Shown here one piece after another: positions 1 to 7,898 of a stretch of DNA of 64,000 nucleotides (position 1 is its first letter; every line of letters starts with the position of its first letter). The notes under the pieces were generated by a model that saw only the letters and a program-made list of their open reading frames with translations, had not been told where the DNA came from and made no database searches. The position numbers and the translations under genes are program-made. Source of the stretch: CAWHYG01 sp963833505 (GTDB lineage Bacteria > Eisenbacteria > RBG-16-71-46 > CAIMUX01); NCBI GenBank assembly GCA_963833505.1, contig CAWHYG010000006.1, positions 186,001-250,000 on the forward strand, read 5' to 3'.

Positions 1-477
1 ATCGGCCGCCAGCTTCGAACCTCCGTAGGGGGAGATCGGATCGCACGGATGGTCCTCGGAAACCGGAATCTTCCGCGGAGAGCCATAGACCGCCGCCGTC
101 GAAGCCTGCACCAGACGCCGGACGCGGTGGCGGATGACGGCGTCGGCCAGGTTGTAGCTTCCGACGGTGTTGGTGCTGAAGTCGTACGCGCGATCCTCGA
201 CGGAGGCCGGAACGGACGCGTTCGCCCCAAGATGGAAGACGATTTCACAGCCGGAGACCGCGGCATCCACGGCCGCCGGGTCACGCAGATCGCCGAGGAG
301 GAATTCCACCAGGTGGCGGACGTCCGAGAGGTTCCTCTCGTTCCCGGATTGCAGGTTGTCGAACACCCGCACCTGTGCGCCGAGCGCCACGAGGCGATCC
401 ACCAGATGGGACCCGATGAAGCCGGCCCCCCCGGTCACAAGAACCATTCGTCCCCGCCAGTCGAGCTCCAAGCCCAT
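1..477 (-). CDS. NAD-dependent sugar-nucleotide epimerase/dehydratase, 5' part
   Basis: This is the first 159 codons of an extended short-chain dehydrogenase acting on a nucleotide sugar in the cytoplasm. The rest lies beyond the window edge. The Rossmann NAD-binding motif VTGGAGFIGSH is near residue 13, FDNLQSG follows the second strand, and the catalytic YGGSK (YxxxK) sits at the truncated end after STAAVYGS. An ATG at 477 gives an 11-residue lead before the Rossmann strand; an ATG at 447 (MVLVTGG) is an equally normal family start. UDP-glucose 4-epimerase or a related surface-sugar epimerase is likely, but the substrate cannot be read from this part. A related gene lies at 45762-46799. Confidence 0.9.
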   Translation of the reverse strand, partial: MGLELDWRGRMVLVTGGAGFIGSHLVDRLVALGAQVRVFDNLQSGNERNLSDVRHLVEFLLGDLRDPAAVDAAVSGCEIVFHLGANASVPASVEDRAYDFSTNTVGSYNLADAVIRHRVRRLVQASTAAVYGSPRKIPVSEDHPCDPISPYGGSKLAAD

Positions 478-971
478 GATCCGAGCCCCCTTGCAGACCT
501 GCGCGTCAAGCTGTGATCCCAACCGCAGGAAGCCTAACAAGAGGCCGTGGACGAGGCAATTCACAAAGGCCGAGCCCAGCCCGCATGATTCATGGACCTC
601 CTGCTGCGGCAGGAGATCTGCCGGCCATGACTGCGATGCGCTTGCCCTCACTCCTCGACATATTGCAGGGAGCATGCCTGCCTCTGTCGGCTGGCGTCTT
701 AGCCCCATCCGACCCTGCACTCCTCGACATACCCGAGGGAGCATGCCTGCATCTGCGGGCGGCGCCCGCCGGTGCCTTCCGGACATCTCCGGTGCCTCGC
801 GACGGGCGATCACGAACCATCGGGGCCGCGTTCGATGCGTTATCCGGAGCCGGCAGGATCGTTCTAAGAGTTCGCAAGGAAGGGCCGCACCGGCGAGTTG
901 CGGCGGGCCCCGCTCGCACCGGCGGTTGGTCTTGGGAAGCCTCGTCGGTTCAGGATAGGAACTCGGTGCTG
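478..971. other. Intergenic region with a duplicated 37-bp unit
   Basis: This stretch of about 490 bases separates the epimerase start from the end of the secreted Asp-box protein. I see no credible gene; open frames on both strands have no recognisable domain. It holds a near-identical 37-bp direct repeat, listed separately. Upstream signals of the epimerase presumably lie just above 477. Confidence 0.6.
650..755. repeat. Two copies of a 37-bp direct repeat
   Basis: Copies at 650-686 and 719-755 begin ACTCCTCGACATA and continue with AGGGAGCATGCCTGC. They differ mainly in a few central bases and one base near the end. Start-to-start spacing is 69 bp. The unit contains the palindrome GCATGC. 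Its function is unknown. It does not look like a CRISPR repeat: there are only two copies and the spacer is not comparable. Confidence 0.7.
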
Positions 972-2645
972 CTACTTGACCACGACCAGCCGGTGGACCG
1001 GCCGCCGGTCCAGGCGCAGGAAGTACACACCGTTGGAAACGGCGCGCCCTGAGAGGTCGCGGCCGTCCCAGTCGACGGACGCCGGACCGGTGCGGAAGCG
1101 CTGGACGAGGCGACCCGAAACGTCCACCAGATCCAGCCATCGGGGGCCGCTCAGAAGCGGAGGCAGCAGGATCCGGGCCCCGGTGCTCATGGGGTTCGGG
1201 ATCACCTGGATGCTGCCGGCGGTCAGAGGCCCGGGCCCGGAGGCGGGATTGAACTGGATGAGGGCCGTCCACAGCGTGAGGGTGTTCCCGTCCAGCCGCA
1301 TCCAGAGCGGACGGACCTCGCCGCTCAGCGCGGAGATCCCGATGTAGTCCCCGAAGAACACGTTGGCGTTCGGCGTGAAGGGACTGGCGCTGATCTTCTC
1401 GTTGAGAAAGCTGGCGCCGCCGTCGATCGACACGGCCAGATCGACGTCGGTCGCGGTCGAACCGGGATGCTCGCGGCGATCGTAGAAGACGACGTAGATC
1501 GTGCCGTCGGCAGGATCGACGTCCATCCAGGGAAAGAACTGGTCCGCGCCGTTCCCGACCGGATCATTGTTCACGCGGGTCCGCGGTCCCCAGGTGACGC
1601 CACCGTCGTCGCTCGAGATCAGCCACACGTCGATGTCGCCGTTCCGGTCATCCGACCAGAGCACGTAGAGCCGGCCTTGATGCGGCCCGGCGCTGAGGTC
1701 GGTCTTCGTTTCCGGCAGGCCGTTGCAGCGGTAGATGCCGGGAACGTTCAGATCCCATCCGCCCGGCTGATCGGTGATGACGCGGTCCGTTCCCCAGGAC
1801 TGGCCGGCGTTGGTGGAATGGTCGAATTCGATGCCGCGCGGGCCGGACCAGGCCAGGTAGACGGTCCCGTCAGGGCCGATCGACGGCACCGCGCCCTGCA
1901 CGGCGTTGCTCGAATCGACTCCGCTGCCCCCCCGGTCGCTGACCCGGAGTGGCGTTGAGAAGGTCAGCCCCCGGTCGGTGGAATGCGAGAAGTAGACCTG
2001 GGTGCTGTCGGCGGGATTCCGGCTGTCGTAGACGTCGAAGTGCGTCCAGGCCACGTAGACGTACCCGCGGTGCGGGCCCTGGGTCCAATCCACCGCCGTC
2101 CAGTCCTTGTCCTCGAAAGGCGCGCCGCTGTCGTGCTGGATCACGGCCGTTCCCTGCGACCGCCAGTCCACGCCGCCGTCGGTCGAGCGATTCACGAAGA
2201 TGCCCGCATGGGTATAGGTTCCGATGAAGGAGTAGTAGGCGTACCCTTCCGGCCCGAACGCGATCACCGGATCACCGAGATCGTACAGATCCGGAAGGTG
2301 CCCTTCCGACCACGTCGACCCGGCGTCGAAGCTGGGGTAGTAGAGGTAGCCCTCGGACTGGGCCACCCCGAGCACGTTTTCCGGATTCGTCGGATTGATG
2401 CCGATGGCGGTCTCTTCCGGGTTGTTGGCCTGGACGTTCACCTTCACGTTCGGGTAGGTCTGGGCGCGAGCCGGCGCGGCGGATGAGAGCAAGGTCAGGG
2501 TCAGGGTCAGGGCCAGGGTCGGGGCGAGGATCCGGGTCGGGGTCAGGGCCAGAGCCACCACGATTCGCGCTCGGCCGAGGAATCGCGTCTGGAGCGGCGT
2601 CGAAACCACGCCTTCCGAAGAATCCGTCCCCGGGATCGCCTTCAT
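972..2645 (-). CDS. Secreted Asp-box (BNR/sialidase-like) propeller protein with FlgD-like sorting domain
   Basis: This predicted 557-residue secreted protein has a long hydrophobic signal (about residues 27-60, ending APARA). Five Asp-box motifs follow: STDGGVDW, STDRGLTF, STNAGQSW, SSDDGGVTW and SIDGGASF. They are typical of sialidase-type beta-propellers. The last 80 residues are a FlgD-like/type IX-style C-terminal domain (LVDVSGRLV ... GVYFLRLD ... LVVVK). I chose the ATG at 2645 because GGAGGTG lies just upstream; the frame stays open beyond it. The propeller alone does not prove sialidase activity; no arginine triad was checked. The CTD suggests export and surface attachment, tying it to the PorX-type regulator at 40459-42039. 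Confidence 0.85.
   Translation of the reverse strand: MKAIPGTDSSEGVVSTPLQTRFLGRARIVVALALTPTRILAPTLALTLTLTLLSSAAPARAQTYPNVKVNVQANNPEETAIGINPTNPENVLGVAQSEGYLYYPSFDAGSTWSEGHLPDLYDLGDPVIAFGPEGYAYYSFIGTYTHAGIFVNRSTDGGVDWRSQGTAVIQHDSGAPFEDKDWTAVDWTQGPHRGYVYVAWTHFDVYDSRNPADSTQVYFSHSTDRGLTFSTPLRVSDRGGSGVDSSNAVQGAVPSIGPDGTVYLAWSGPRGIEFDHSTNAGQSWGTDRVITDQPGGWDLNVPGIYRCNGLPETKTDLSAGPHQGRLYVLWSDDRNGDIDVWLISSDDGGVTWGPRTRVNNDPVGNGADQFFPWMDVDPADGTIYVVFYDRREHPGSTATDVDLAVSIDGGASFLNEKISASPFTPNANVFFGDYIGISALSGEVRPLWMRLDGNTLTLWTALIQFNPASGPGPLTAGSIQVIPNPMSTGARILLPPLLSGPRWLDLVDVSGRLVQRFRTGPASVDWDGRDLSGRAVSNGVYFLRLDRRPVHRLVVVK
2493..2525. repeat. GGTCAG-type hexanucleotide repeat in a signal peptide
   Basis: Tandem GGTCAG-like units, with degenerate copies continuing to about 2550, encode the alternating Leu-Thr run LTLTLTL in the signal peptide of the secreted Asp-box protein. 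Gain or loss of one 6-bp unit would keep frame and change the hydrophobic core by two residues. Confidence 0.7.
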
Positions 2646-2785
2646 GAATGCACCTCCGCTTCCAGAGAACAGGGGCGCTGCGGACCCCGTAGTATACCCG
2701 ATTCTGCGCCCTTGATGGGGCCCGAGAACGGCCGTTACTCTCATCCGAGTCAGCGGGGCAGTCGGGAAGAAAGGGGGGACGAAGC

Positions 2786-4123
2786 ATGATGCGGGAATCC
2801 AGGCATCCCTTCGTGTTCGCATCCGAGATTCTCGGCTCCCGGGTCACCGATACCGCCGGGCGGCGCCTGGGAAAGATCGTCGACCTGGTGGCTTCCGCGG
2901 GCGAGCCCTATCCCTCGATCAACGGTCTGCTCATCCGGTTGCGGCAGGGGAGCCAGAAGATCGCTCCCTTGCCCGCGAACCAGGCGCGAACCGCTGCGCG
3001 GGATTCCGGGCCCGCGCAAAGGAGGCCCGCTTCCGGGCTCCAGGGATGGCTCAAATCGGGCCGGCATGGGTTTGCGGTCGATCCGGCGAGTCTCCGCGAG
3101 TACCGCCTCGAAGCGAGCGAATTCCTGGTGCGGGACCTGCTCCTCGACCAGCAGATCGTCGACGTGGAGGGCGCGAAGGTCGAGCGGGTGAACGACGTCC
3201 AGATCCTCCTCGCGGAGCGGCCCTGGATCGTCCATGTGGACGTCGGCCTGACCGGGCTCCTTCGCCGGCTGGGCTTCGAAGGCTTCCTTCGCGCGCTGCT
3301 GCGGCCCTTCGGGCGCCCGCTGGAGAACGAGCTGATCTCCTGGAAGTTCGTGCAGCCTCTGGCCGAGACGAACGAACCCGGCCGCCCCATCCGGCTCAAG
3401 GTCGAGCACGCGCGGATCCATGATCTCCATCCGGGCGAGATGGCCGACATCCTCGAGGATCTCGGGCGTGACGAGCGCGCCGCCATCGTCCACTCCCTGG
3501 GCCCGGAGGCGGCCGCCGACGCCCTCGAGGAAGCCGAGGACGACGTTCAGGCGGCGGTGATCTCCCAGCTCGATCCGGAAGTCGCGGCTGACATCCTCGA
3601 GGAGATGGATCCCGGCGAGGCCGCCGACATCCTGACCAGCCTGCCCGACGCCCACTCCGAGCAGATCATCGCCGAGGTGGATGAGCCCGAGCGCGAGCAG
3701 CTCGAACAGCTCATCGCGTACGAGGAAAAGACCGCGGCCGCCCTGATGACCCCGGAGTTCGTCTCGGTCGGGCCGGAGGCCACGGCCGAAGAGGCGCTCG
3801 CGGAGGTCCGCCGGCAGGCGGCCGAGATCGAAGCGATCTACTACGTATACGTCTTGAGCGGCGATCGACGGCTGATCGGCGTGACCACGCTCCGTTCGCT
3901 TTTCCGCTGCAGTCCCGGCGAGAAGGTGAGCGAGATCATGGAGACGCGCCTCGTCACGGTGAAACCGGAGGCGGAGCCGCGGGAGGTCGCGGAGATCTTC
4001 CTCAAGTACTCGTTCCTGGGTTGCCCGGTGGTCGATCCGGACGAGAAGATGCTCGGCGTCATCCTGATCAAGCACGCCTTCGACGAACTGCTTCCGGAGT
4101 TCCGGCGTGAGGCGCATGCGTGA
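2786..4123 (+). CDS. PRC-barrel / MgtE-N / CBS-pair cytoplasmic regulator
   Basis: This 445-residue soluble protein starts with PRC-barrel-like sheets (about residues 8-85, with a second at 105-175). An MgtE N-terminal helical superhelix follows (about 215-315; repeated ADILEDL, AADILEEMDPGEAADIL), then a CBS pair (about 325-440; LMTPEFVSV, IMETRLVTV). This matches the Mg-sensing cytosolic half of MgtE channels, but no membrane domain follows. The gene instead overlaps the next reading frame, an NRAMP-related transporter, by four bases (GTGA). I infer that it gates or senses metal for that transporter. A GGGGGG stretch upstream fits the ATG at 2786; a second ATG follows directly. Confidence 0.85.
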   Translation: MMRESRHPFVFASEILGSRVTDTAGRRLGKIVDLVASAGEPYPSINGLLIRLRQGSQKIAPLPANQARTAARDSGPAQRRPASGLQGWLKSGRHGFAVDPASLREYRLEASEFLVRDLLLDQQIVDVEGAKVERVNDVQILLAERPWIVHVDVGLTGLLRRLGFEGFLRALLRPFGRPLENELISWKFVQPLAETNEPGRPIRLKVEHARIHDLHPGEMADILEDLGRDERAAIVHSLGPEAAADALEEAEDDVQAAVISQLDPEVAADILEEMDPGEAADILTSLPDAHSEQIIAEVDEPEREQLEQLIAYEEKTAAALMTPEFVSVGPEATAEEALAEVRRQAAEIEAIYYVYVLSGDRRLIGVTTLRSLFRCSPGEKVSEIMETRLVTVKPEAEPREVAEIFLKYSFLGCPVVDPDEKMLGVILIKHAFDELLPEFRREAHA

Positions 4124-5466
4124 CGGAGGCGCGGGGAGACCGCGGACCGGGATCCGTTGACGGAACTGCCATGACCGGGGAGGCGGCGGCCGGCTCGAAA
4201 GGCCGCGGGAGAATCAGCCGGCGGCGCCATCTCTTCCGGCGCCTGTCCCTTCGCCTCGGCGTGTTCTTCGCCGTGCTCGGGCCGGGGATCATCACGGCCA
4301 ACGTGGACAACGACGCCGGCGGCATCACCACCTACTCCCAGGCGGGCGCGCGCTTCGGGCTGGCGACGCTCTGGGTCTTCCTGCCTCTCTGCGTCGCTCT
4401 CATCGTGGTCCAGGAAATGGCCAACCGCATGGGCGTGGTCACGGGCAAGGGACTCTCCGACCTGATCCGCGAACGCTTCGGAGCCCGGGTGACTTTCTAC
4501 CTGCTCCTGGGTCTTCTCCTAACCAACTTCGGAAACATCCTGGCTGAGTTCGCCGGAGTGGCCGCCGCCGGAGAGATCTTCGGGATCCCGCGTCTGGTTT
4601 CGGTGCCGCTGGCCGCGCTCTTCGTCTGGGGCATCGTGCTCCGCGCCAGCTACCGGACGGTGGAGAAGGTCTTTCTCGTGGCCTGCGTCTTCTACGTGAG
4701 CTACATCTTCGCCGGGCTCTACAACCACCCGTCGACCGGCGAGATCGGGCGCGCCCTGGTCGTGCCGCACTGGACGCGAAGCACCGGCTATCTGATCATG
4801 CTGATCGGACTCGTCGGCACGACCATCGCCCCCTGGATGCAGTTCTACCAGCAGGCCTCGGTGGCGGAGAAGAATGTGCGGGTGAAGGACTACGCCTTGT
4901 CCAGGATCGACACCATCGCCGGGTGCATCGCGGTCAACGTGGTCGCGATCTTCATCGTGGTGGTCTGTTCGACCCATCTCCATGCCCGCGGGATCCGCAT
5001 CGAAACCGCCGCCGACGCCGCCCGTGGACTCGTCCCCCTCGCGGGCCGCTACGCCGCCGGCCTTTTCGCCTTCGGCCTCTTCAACGCGTCGGTCTTCGCC
5101 GCCAGCATCCTTCCGCTCTCCACCGCCTACACCATTTGCGAAGGCCTGGGCTGGGAATCGGGCGTCAACAAGACCTTCGGGGAGGCGCGGCAGTTCTACG
5201 CGCTCTACACCGCGCTCATCATCGCCGGCGCCGGGCTGATCCTGCTGCCGGGGATCTCCCTTCTCGGGATCATGTACGTGAGCCAGGTGATCAACGGAGC
5301 TCTGCTCCCCTTCGTCCTCTACTTCATGCTTCGCCTGATCAACGACCGGCGGATCATGGGCGGGTACACGAACTCGCTCTTGTACAACGTGATCACGGTC
5401 GCGCTCGGGGCGAGCCTGGCGGCTTTGGGGATCGCGTCGGGGTTCCTGTCGATCTTCTCGGGCTGA
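4120..5466 (+). CDS. NRAMP-related divalent metal transporter with altered metal-site motifs
   Basis: This 448-residue integral membrane protein has about eleven hydrophobic segments. It is recognisably NRAMP: GPGIITANVDNDAGGI in helix 1, MANRMGVVTGKGLSDLIRE after helix 2, and TTIAPWMQFYQQASVAEK in helix 6. The canonical helix-1 DPGN is replaced by DNDAG, and the helix-6 MPH signature by APW. The usual metal-binding Met is therefore missing and the substrate may not be Mn/Fe. NRAMP-related Mg transporters are a known branch, and the coupled MgtE-like gene favours Mg (inference). The GTG at 4120 overlaps the upstream stop; an ATG at 4171 is an alternative start. Confidence 0.85.
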   Translation: MTEARGDRGPGSVDGTAMTGEAAAGSKGRGRISRRRHLFRRLSLRLGVFFAVLGPGIITANVDNDAGGITTYSQAGARFGLATLWVFLPLCVALIVVQEMANRMGVVTGKGLSDLIRERFGARVTFYLLLGLLLTNFGNILAEFAGVAAAGEIFGIPRLVSVPLAALFVWGIVLRASYRTVEKVFLVACVFYVSYIFAGLYNHPSTGEIGRALVVPHWTRSTGYLIMLIGLVGTTIAPWMQFYQQASVAEKNVRVKDYALSRIDTIAGCIAVNVVAIFIVVVCSTHLHARGIRIETAADAARGLVPLAGRYAAGLFAFGLFNASVFAASILPLSTAYTICEGLGWESGVNKTFGEARQFYALYTALIIAGAGLILLPGISLLGIMYVSQVINGALLPFVLYFMLRLINDRRIMGGYTNSLLYNVITVALGASLAALGIASGFLSIFSG

Positions 5467-5874
5467 CCGCCCGGGACCCCGGCTCCGCGTAGAACATCGG
5501 CTCCGGCGTTCCGCGCCGGGCGAGATCCGCCGGGAAGGATCGCTGCCGCCCATATGGACGTAGGTCGACGGGTTCTTGACGCCTTCGGGCCGGCAACGCT
5601 CCTCGTCTGCCCCCGGCGAGATCCATTGTTGTGCGACGCCGGATGGACAGTGTCTCGCTCTCATGGAATCCATACTCGGCGACATTGAAAGAGGTTCTTT
5701 CTGAGCGGGCGCCTGACTGCCACTAGTCAATCCCATGAGGGTCCGGCGCGGGCTTCGGTAGACGGAGGGCCCGGTGGACGGCTGGATGCGCCGAGTTGCC
5801 CCGAGATTCGGGATCATGTATGATTTCGCCGGTTTCTTTCGCGTCAGGAACGGCCTCTTGTCGGAGGTGCTGTC
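5467..5874. other. Intergenic region without recognisable gene
   Basis: About 400 bases follow the transporter. No open frame here has a recognisable domain, and no strong terminator hairpin with a T-run was found. It may contain the lost upstream portion of the degraded sorting-domain gene that begins at about 5875. Confidence 0.5.
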
Positions 5875-6218
5875 ATGCTGGTGTCATCCGGATTGGTCAG
5901 GCGAACAACCCCCGAACGGCGCACTCCTCGTGATCCCGGCTCCAGGCCCAACCGGGTCGGGGGAGCAGTAGCCAGAGCGCTGCCATGCGCGCTCCTCGTC
6001 CTGTCGGCCGTCTTGTCGGCTGGGACTCTTCCCTTTACGCTTCCCCGGTCGGCGCGGGTACGGCTCGAGGTCTTCGACGTGGCGGGCCGCCTGGTGCGGC
6101 TGGTTCTGGATGGTCAGCTGCCCCCCGGGAGGCACGCAGCGACCTGGGACGAGTTGGACGGAGGAGGGGCGCGGGTCGCGCACGGAGTGTACTTCTATCG
6201 ATTCCGGTCCGCCCTCTG

Positions 6219-6239
6219 TGCCAACATCCAGTGAGACAC
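6219..6239 (+). repeat. IS left terminal inverted repeat
   Basis: The sequence ends in GTGAGACAC and matches the other end at most positions, with the shared core TGAGACAC and the outer CAAC. Confidence 0.75.
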
Positions 6240-6281
6240 TTTCCCCCTCGGGTTTAGTGTAGAGGGCATGGAGGTCTTGTC

Positions 6282-7802
6282 ATGGAGAAGAGGAGTTCCA
6301 GGAGAGCCGGGAATCTTGCCGAGGTAAGTCGCCCGGAGCGTAGCGGAGGGCGACTTACCTCGGTCGCGCCCGTCCCTCTCCCCGGTCCGGATCCAGAGGT
6401 TTGCGCCAAGGCGACCCGACGCCGGTTCACGAAGGAGTACAAGCTCTCGATCGTCCGCCAGGCCGACGCCTGCCGCGAGCCGGGCGAGATCGGGGCGCTT
6501 CTGCGACGGGAGGGGCTCTACTCGTCGGTCCTCAGCGCCTGGAGGAAGCAACGGGACGAGGGAGCGCTGGTCGGTCAGGGACGGCGTCGCGGCCCGAAGT
6601 CGAAGCGACCGGACCCGCGCCTCATCGAGTTGGAGCGTGAGAATCAGCGGCTGCGGCGCGATCTGGAGAAGGCCCATTCTGGTGATCGAGCTCCAAAAAA
6701 AACTTGCGACCGCCCTGGGAATCCCGGTCTCCGAGCCTCGGCTCGAAGGGAACAAGCCGTGATCGCCGTGCGTGAAGCCGCACCGGCTCTCGGGGTGGAG
6801 CCGTCCTGCACGGCCGTCGGGCTTTCACGGGCCACCTTCTATCGACACACGCGCGTCGCCCAGGTCTCTTCACCGCCGACTCCGGCGCGGCCTGAACGGG
6901 CCCCACAGCCGCGCGCCCTGGCTGCGGACGAACGAGCCACCGTGCTCCAAGTGCTGCACTCCGAGCGCTTCGTCGACCACTCTCCGGCCGAGATCCACGC
7001 CACGCTCCTTGAGGAAAAGACCTACCACTGCTCGGTGCGCACGATGTACCGGATCCTGGACGCCGCCCAAGAAGTCCGCGAGCGGCGCGACCAGCTTCGC
7101 CATCCCGCCTACACCAAGCCGGAACTGCTCGCGACCGCACCCAATCAGGTCTGGTCCTGGGACATCACCAAGCTTCTCGGACCCGGCAAATGGACCTACT
7201 TCTACCTCTACGTCATCCTCGACATCTTCAGCCGCTACGTGGTCGGCTGGATGCTCTCGCACCGCGAGCAGCGGAACCTGGCCAAGCGGTTGATCCTCGA
7301 GACCTGTGTGAAAGAGGGGATCGAGCCGGGACAACTCACTCTCCATGCCGATCGCGGTCCGGTCATGACCTCGAAGACGGTCTCGCAGCTTTTGGCCGAT
7401 CTCGAAGTCACCCGCAGCCACAGTCGGCCCTACGTCTCCGACGACAATCCGTACTCCGAAAGCCAATTCAAAACCATGAAGTACCGGCCCGATTTTCCTG
7501 ACCGATTCGGGTCGTTCGATCGGACCCGCGCCTTCTGCGCCCCGTTCTTCAACTGGTACAACCGCGAGCATCACCACTCCGGGATCGCTTTCCTAACCCC
7601 CGAGGCCGTCCATCGCGGGCGGGCCGAGGAGGTTCTCGCGACCCGCCAGGTGACGCTCGACCTCGCCTACGCCGCTCACCCTGAGCGGTTCGTCCGTCGT
7701 CCACCCCAAGTCTCCAGGCCCCCGGAGGCAGCCTGGATCAACCGGCCCGACGAAACCCCGGCGACCGCGGTCACGCCGTCGCCGGAAGAAGTGGCTCACT
7801 AA
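6282..7802 (+). CDS. IS3-family transposase, OrfA and OrfB fused in one frame
   Basis: This 506-residue transposase has an N-terminal HTH (about residues 45-95, RRFTKEYKLSIVRQADA) and a leucine-zipper-like ERENQRLRRDLEKA. After a junction segment comes OrfB with an rve DDE core: D in SWDITKL, D in LHADRGP, E in YSESQFKTM. All three catalytic acids are present. In the family, OrfA and OrfB lie in different frames joined by -1 slippage. Here an A8 run remains at 6695-6702, but an extra base near 6675-6680 already puts OrfA in the OrfB frame. The bypassed frame reads LVIELQKKLATALGIP, the usual OrfA end. Residues about 8-40 are atypical because of an inserted hairpin. Confidence 0.9.
   Translation: MEKRSSRRAGNLAEVSRPERSGGRLTSVAPVPLPGPDPEVCAKATRRRFTKEYKLSIVRQADACREPGEIGALLRREGLYSSVLSAWRKQRDEGALVGQGRRRGPKSKRPDPRLIELERENQRLRRDLEKAHSGDRAPKKTCDRPGNPGLRASARREQAVIAVREAAPALGVEPSCTAVGLSRATFYRHTRVAQVSSPPTPARPERAPQPRALAADERATVLQVLHSERFVDHSPAEIHATLLEEKTYHCSVRTMYRILDAAQEVRERRDQLRHPAYTKPELLATAPNQVWSWDITKLLGPGKWTYFYLYVILDIFSRYVVGWMLSHREQRNLAKRLILETCVKEGIEPGQLTLHADRGPVMTSKTVSQLLADLEVTRSHSRPYVSDDNPYSESQFKTMKYRPDFPDRFGSFDRTRAFCAPFFNWYNREHHHSGIAFLTPEAVHRGRAEEVLATRQVTLDLAYAAHPERFVRRPPQVSRPPEAAWINRPDETPATAVTPSPEEVAH
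6319..6363. repeat. Perfect 16-bp inverted repeat inside the IS
   Basis: The arms CCGAGGTAAGTCGCCC (6319-6334) and its exact complement (6348-6363) flank a 13-nt loop GGAGCGTAGCGGA. It lies early in the transposase frame and encodes residues that do not belong to the HTH family. It resembles a REP-like hairpin acquired between the terminal repeat and the HTH. It could also mask the translation start in read-through transcripts. Confidence 0.85.
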
Positions 7803-7816
7803 ATTCATGCAAAGGG

Positions 7817-7836
7817 TGTCTCATTGTGGTTGACAC
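7817..7836 (-). repeat. IS right terminal inverted repeat
   Basis: On the minus strand this reads TGTCAACCACAATGAGACAC, the partner of the left repeat at 6219-6239. The transposase stop lies 15 bases inside it. Confidence 0.75.
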
Positions 7837-7898
7837 GTTCCGCCGAGTTCGGCGACGTCACCCGGCGCGTTGTGGTCCTGCACTGATCGGGAGGCTCT

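Larger units (their letters stand above)
6214..7839 (+). mobile_element. IS3-like insertion sequence, about 1.63 kb, with 6-bp target duplication
   Basis: The element carries one DDE transposase and imperfect terminal inverted repeats (left TGCCAACATCCAGTGAGACAC; the right end reads TGTCAACCACAATGAGACAC on the other strand). TCCGCC occurs at 6208-6213 and again at 7840-7845 and is the likely target duplication. It sits inside a codon-readable sorting domain, which independently confirms the borders to within a few bases. Family assignment rests on the two-part OrfA/OrfB layout, the A8 slippery tract and the rve-type DDE domain. Confidence 0.85.
5875..7886 (+). pseudogene. Remnant of a secreted FlgD-like sorting-domain protein, split by an IS element
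   Basis: The left part (5875-6213) encodes a signal-like hydrophobic stretch (ALLVLSAVLSAG) joined directly to a FlgD-like C-terminal domain (RLEVFDVAGRLVRLVLDG ... GVYFYRFRSA). The body of the original protein is missing, so an internal deletion probably came first. The frame is then cut by the IS element. Its end survives at 7846-7886 as EFGDVTRRVVVLH followed by TGA. Removing 6214-7839 plus one TCCGCC copy restores the family-typical tail GVYFYRFRSAEFGDVTRRV. So the domain class and the exact insertion point are both readable. Confidence 0.85.

Noticed and set aside
650..755. CRISPR array
   Set aside because: Only two copies, imperfect, and no cas gene in the window.
590..919. A 109-codon minus-strand frame with a repeated RHAP..MSRS peptide
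   Set aside because: The peptide repetition only reflects the 37-bp DNA repeat; no ribosome site and no family.
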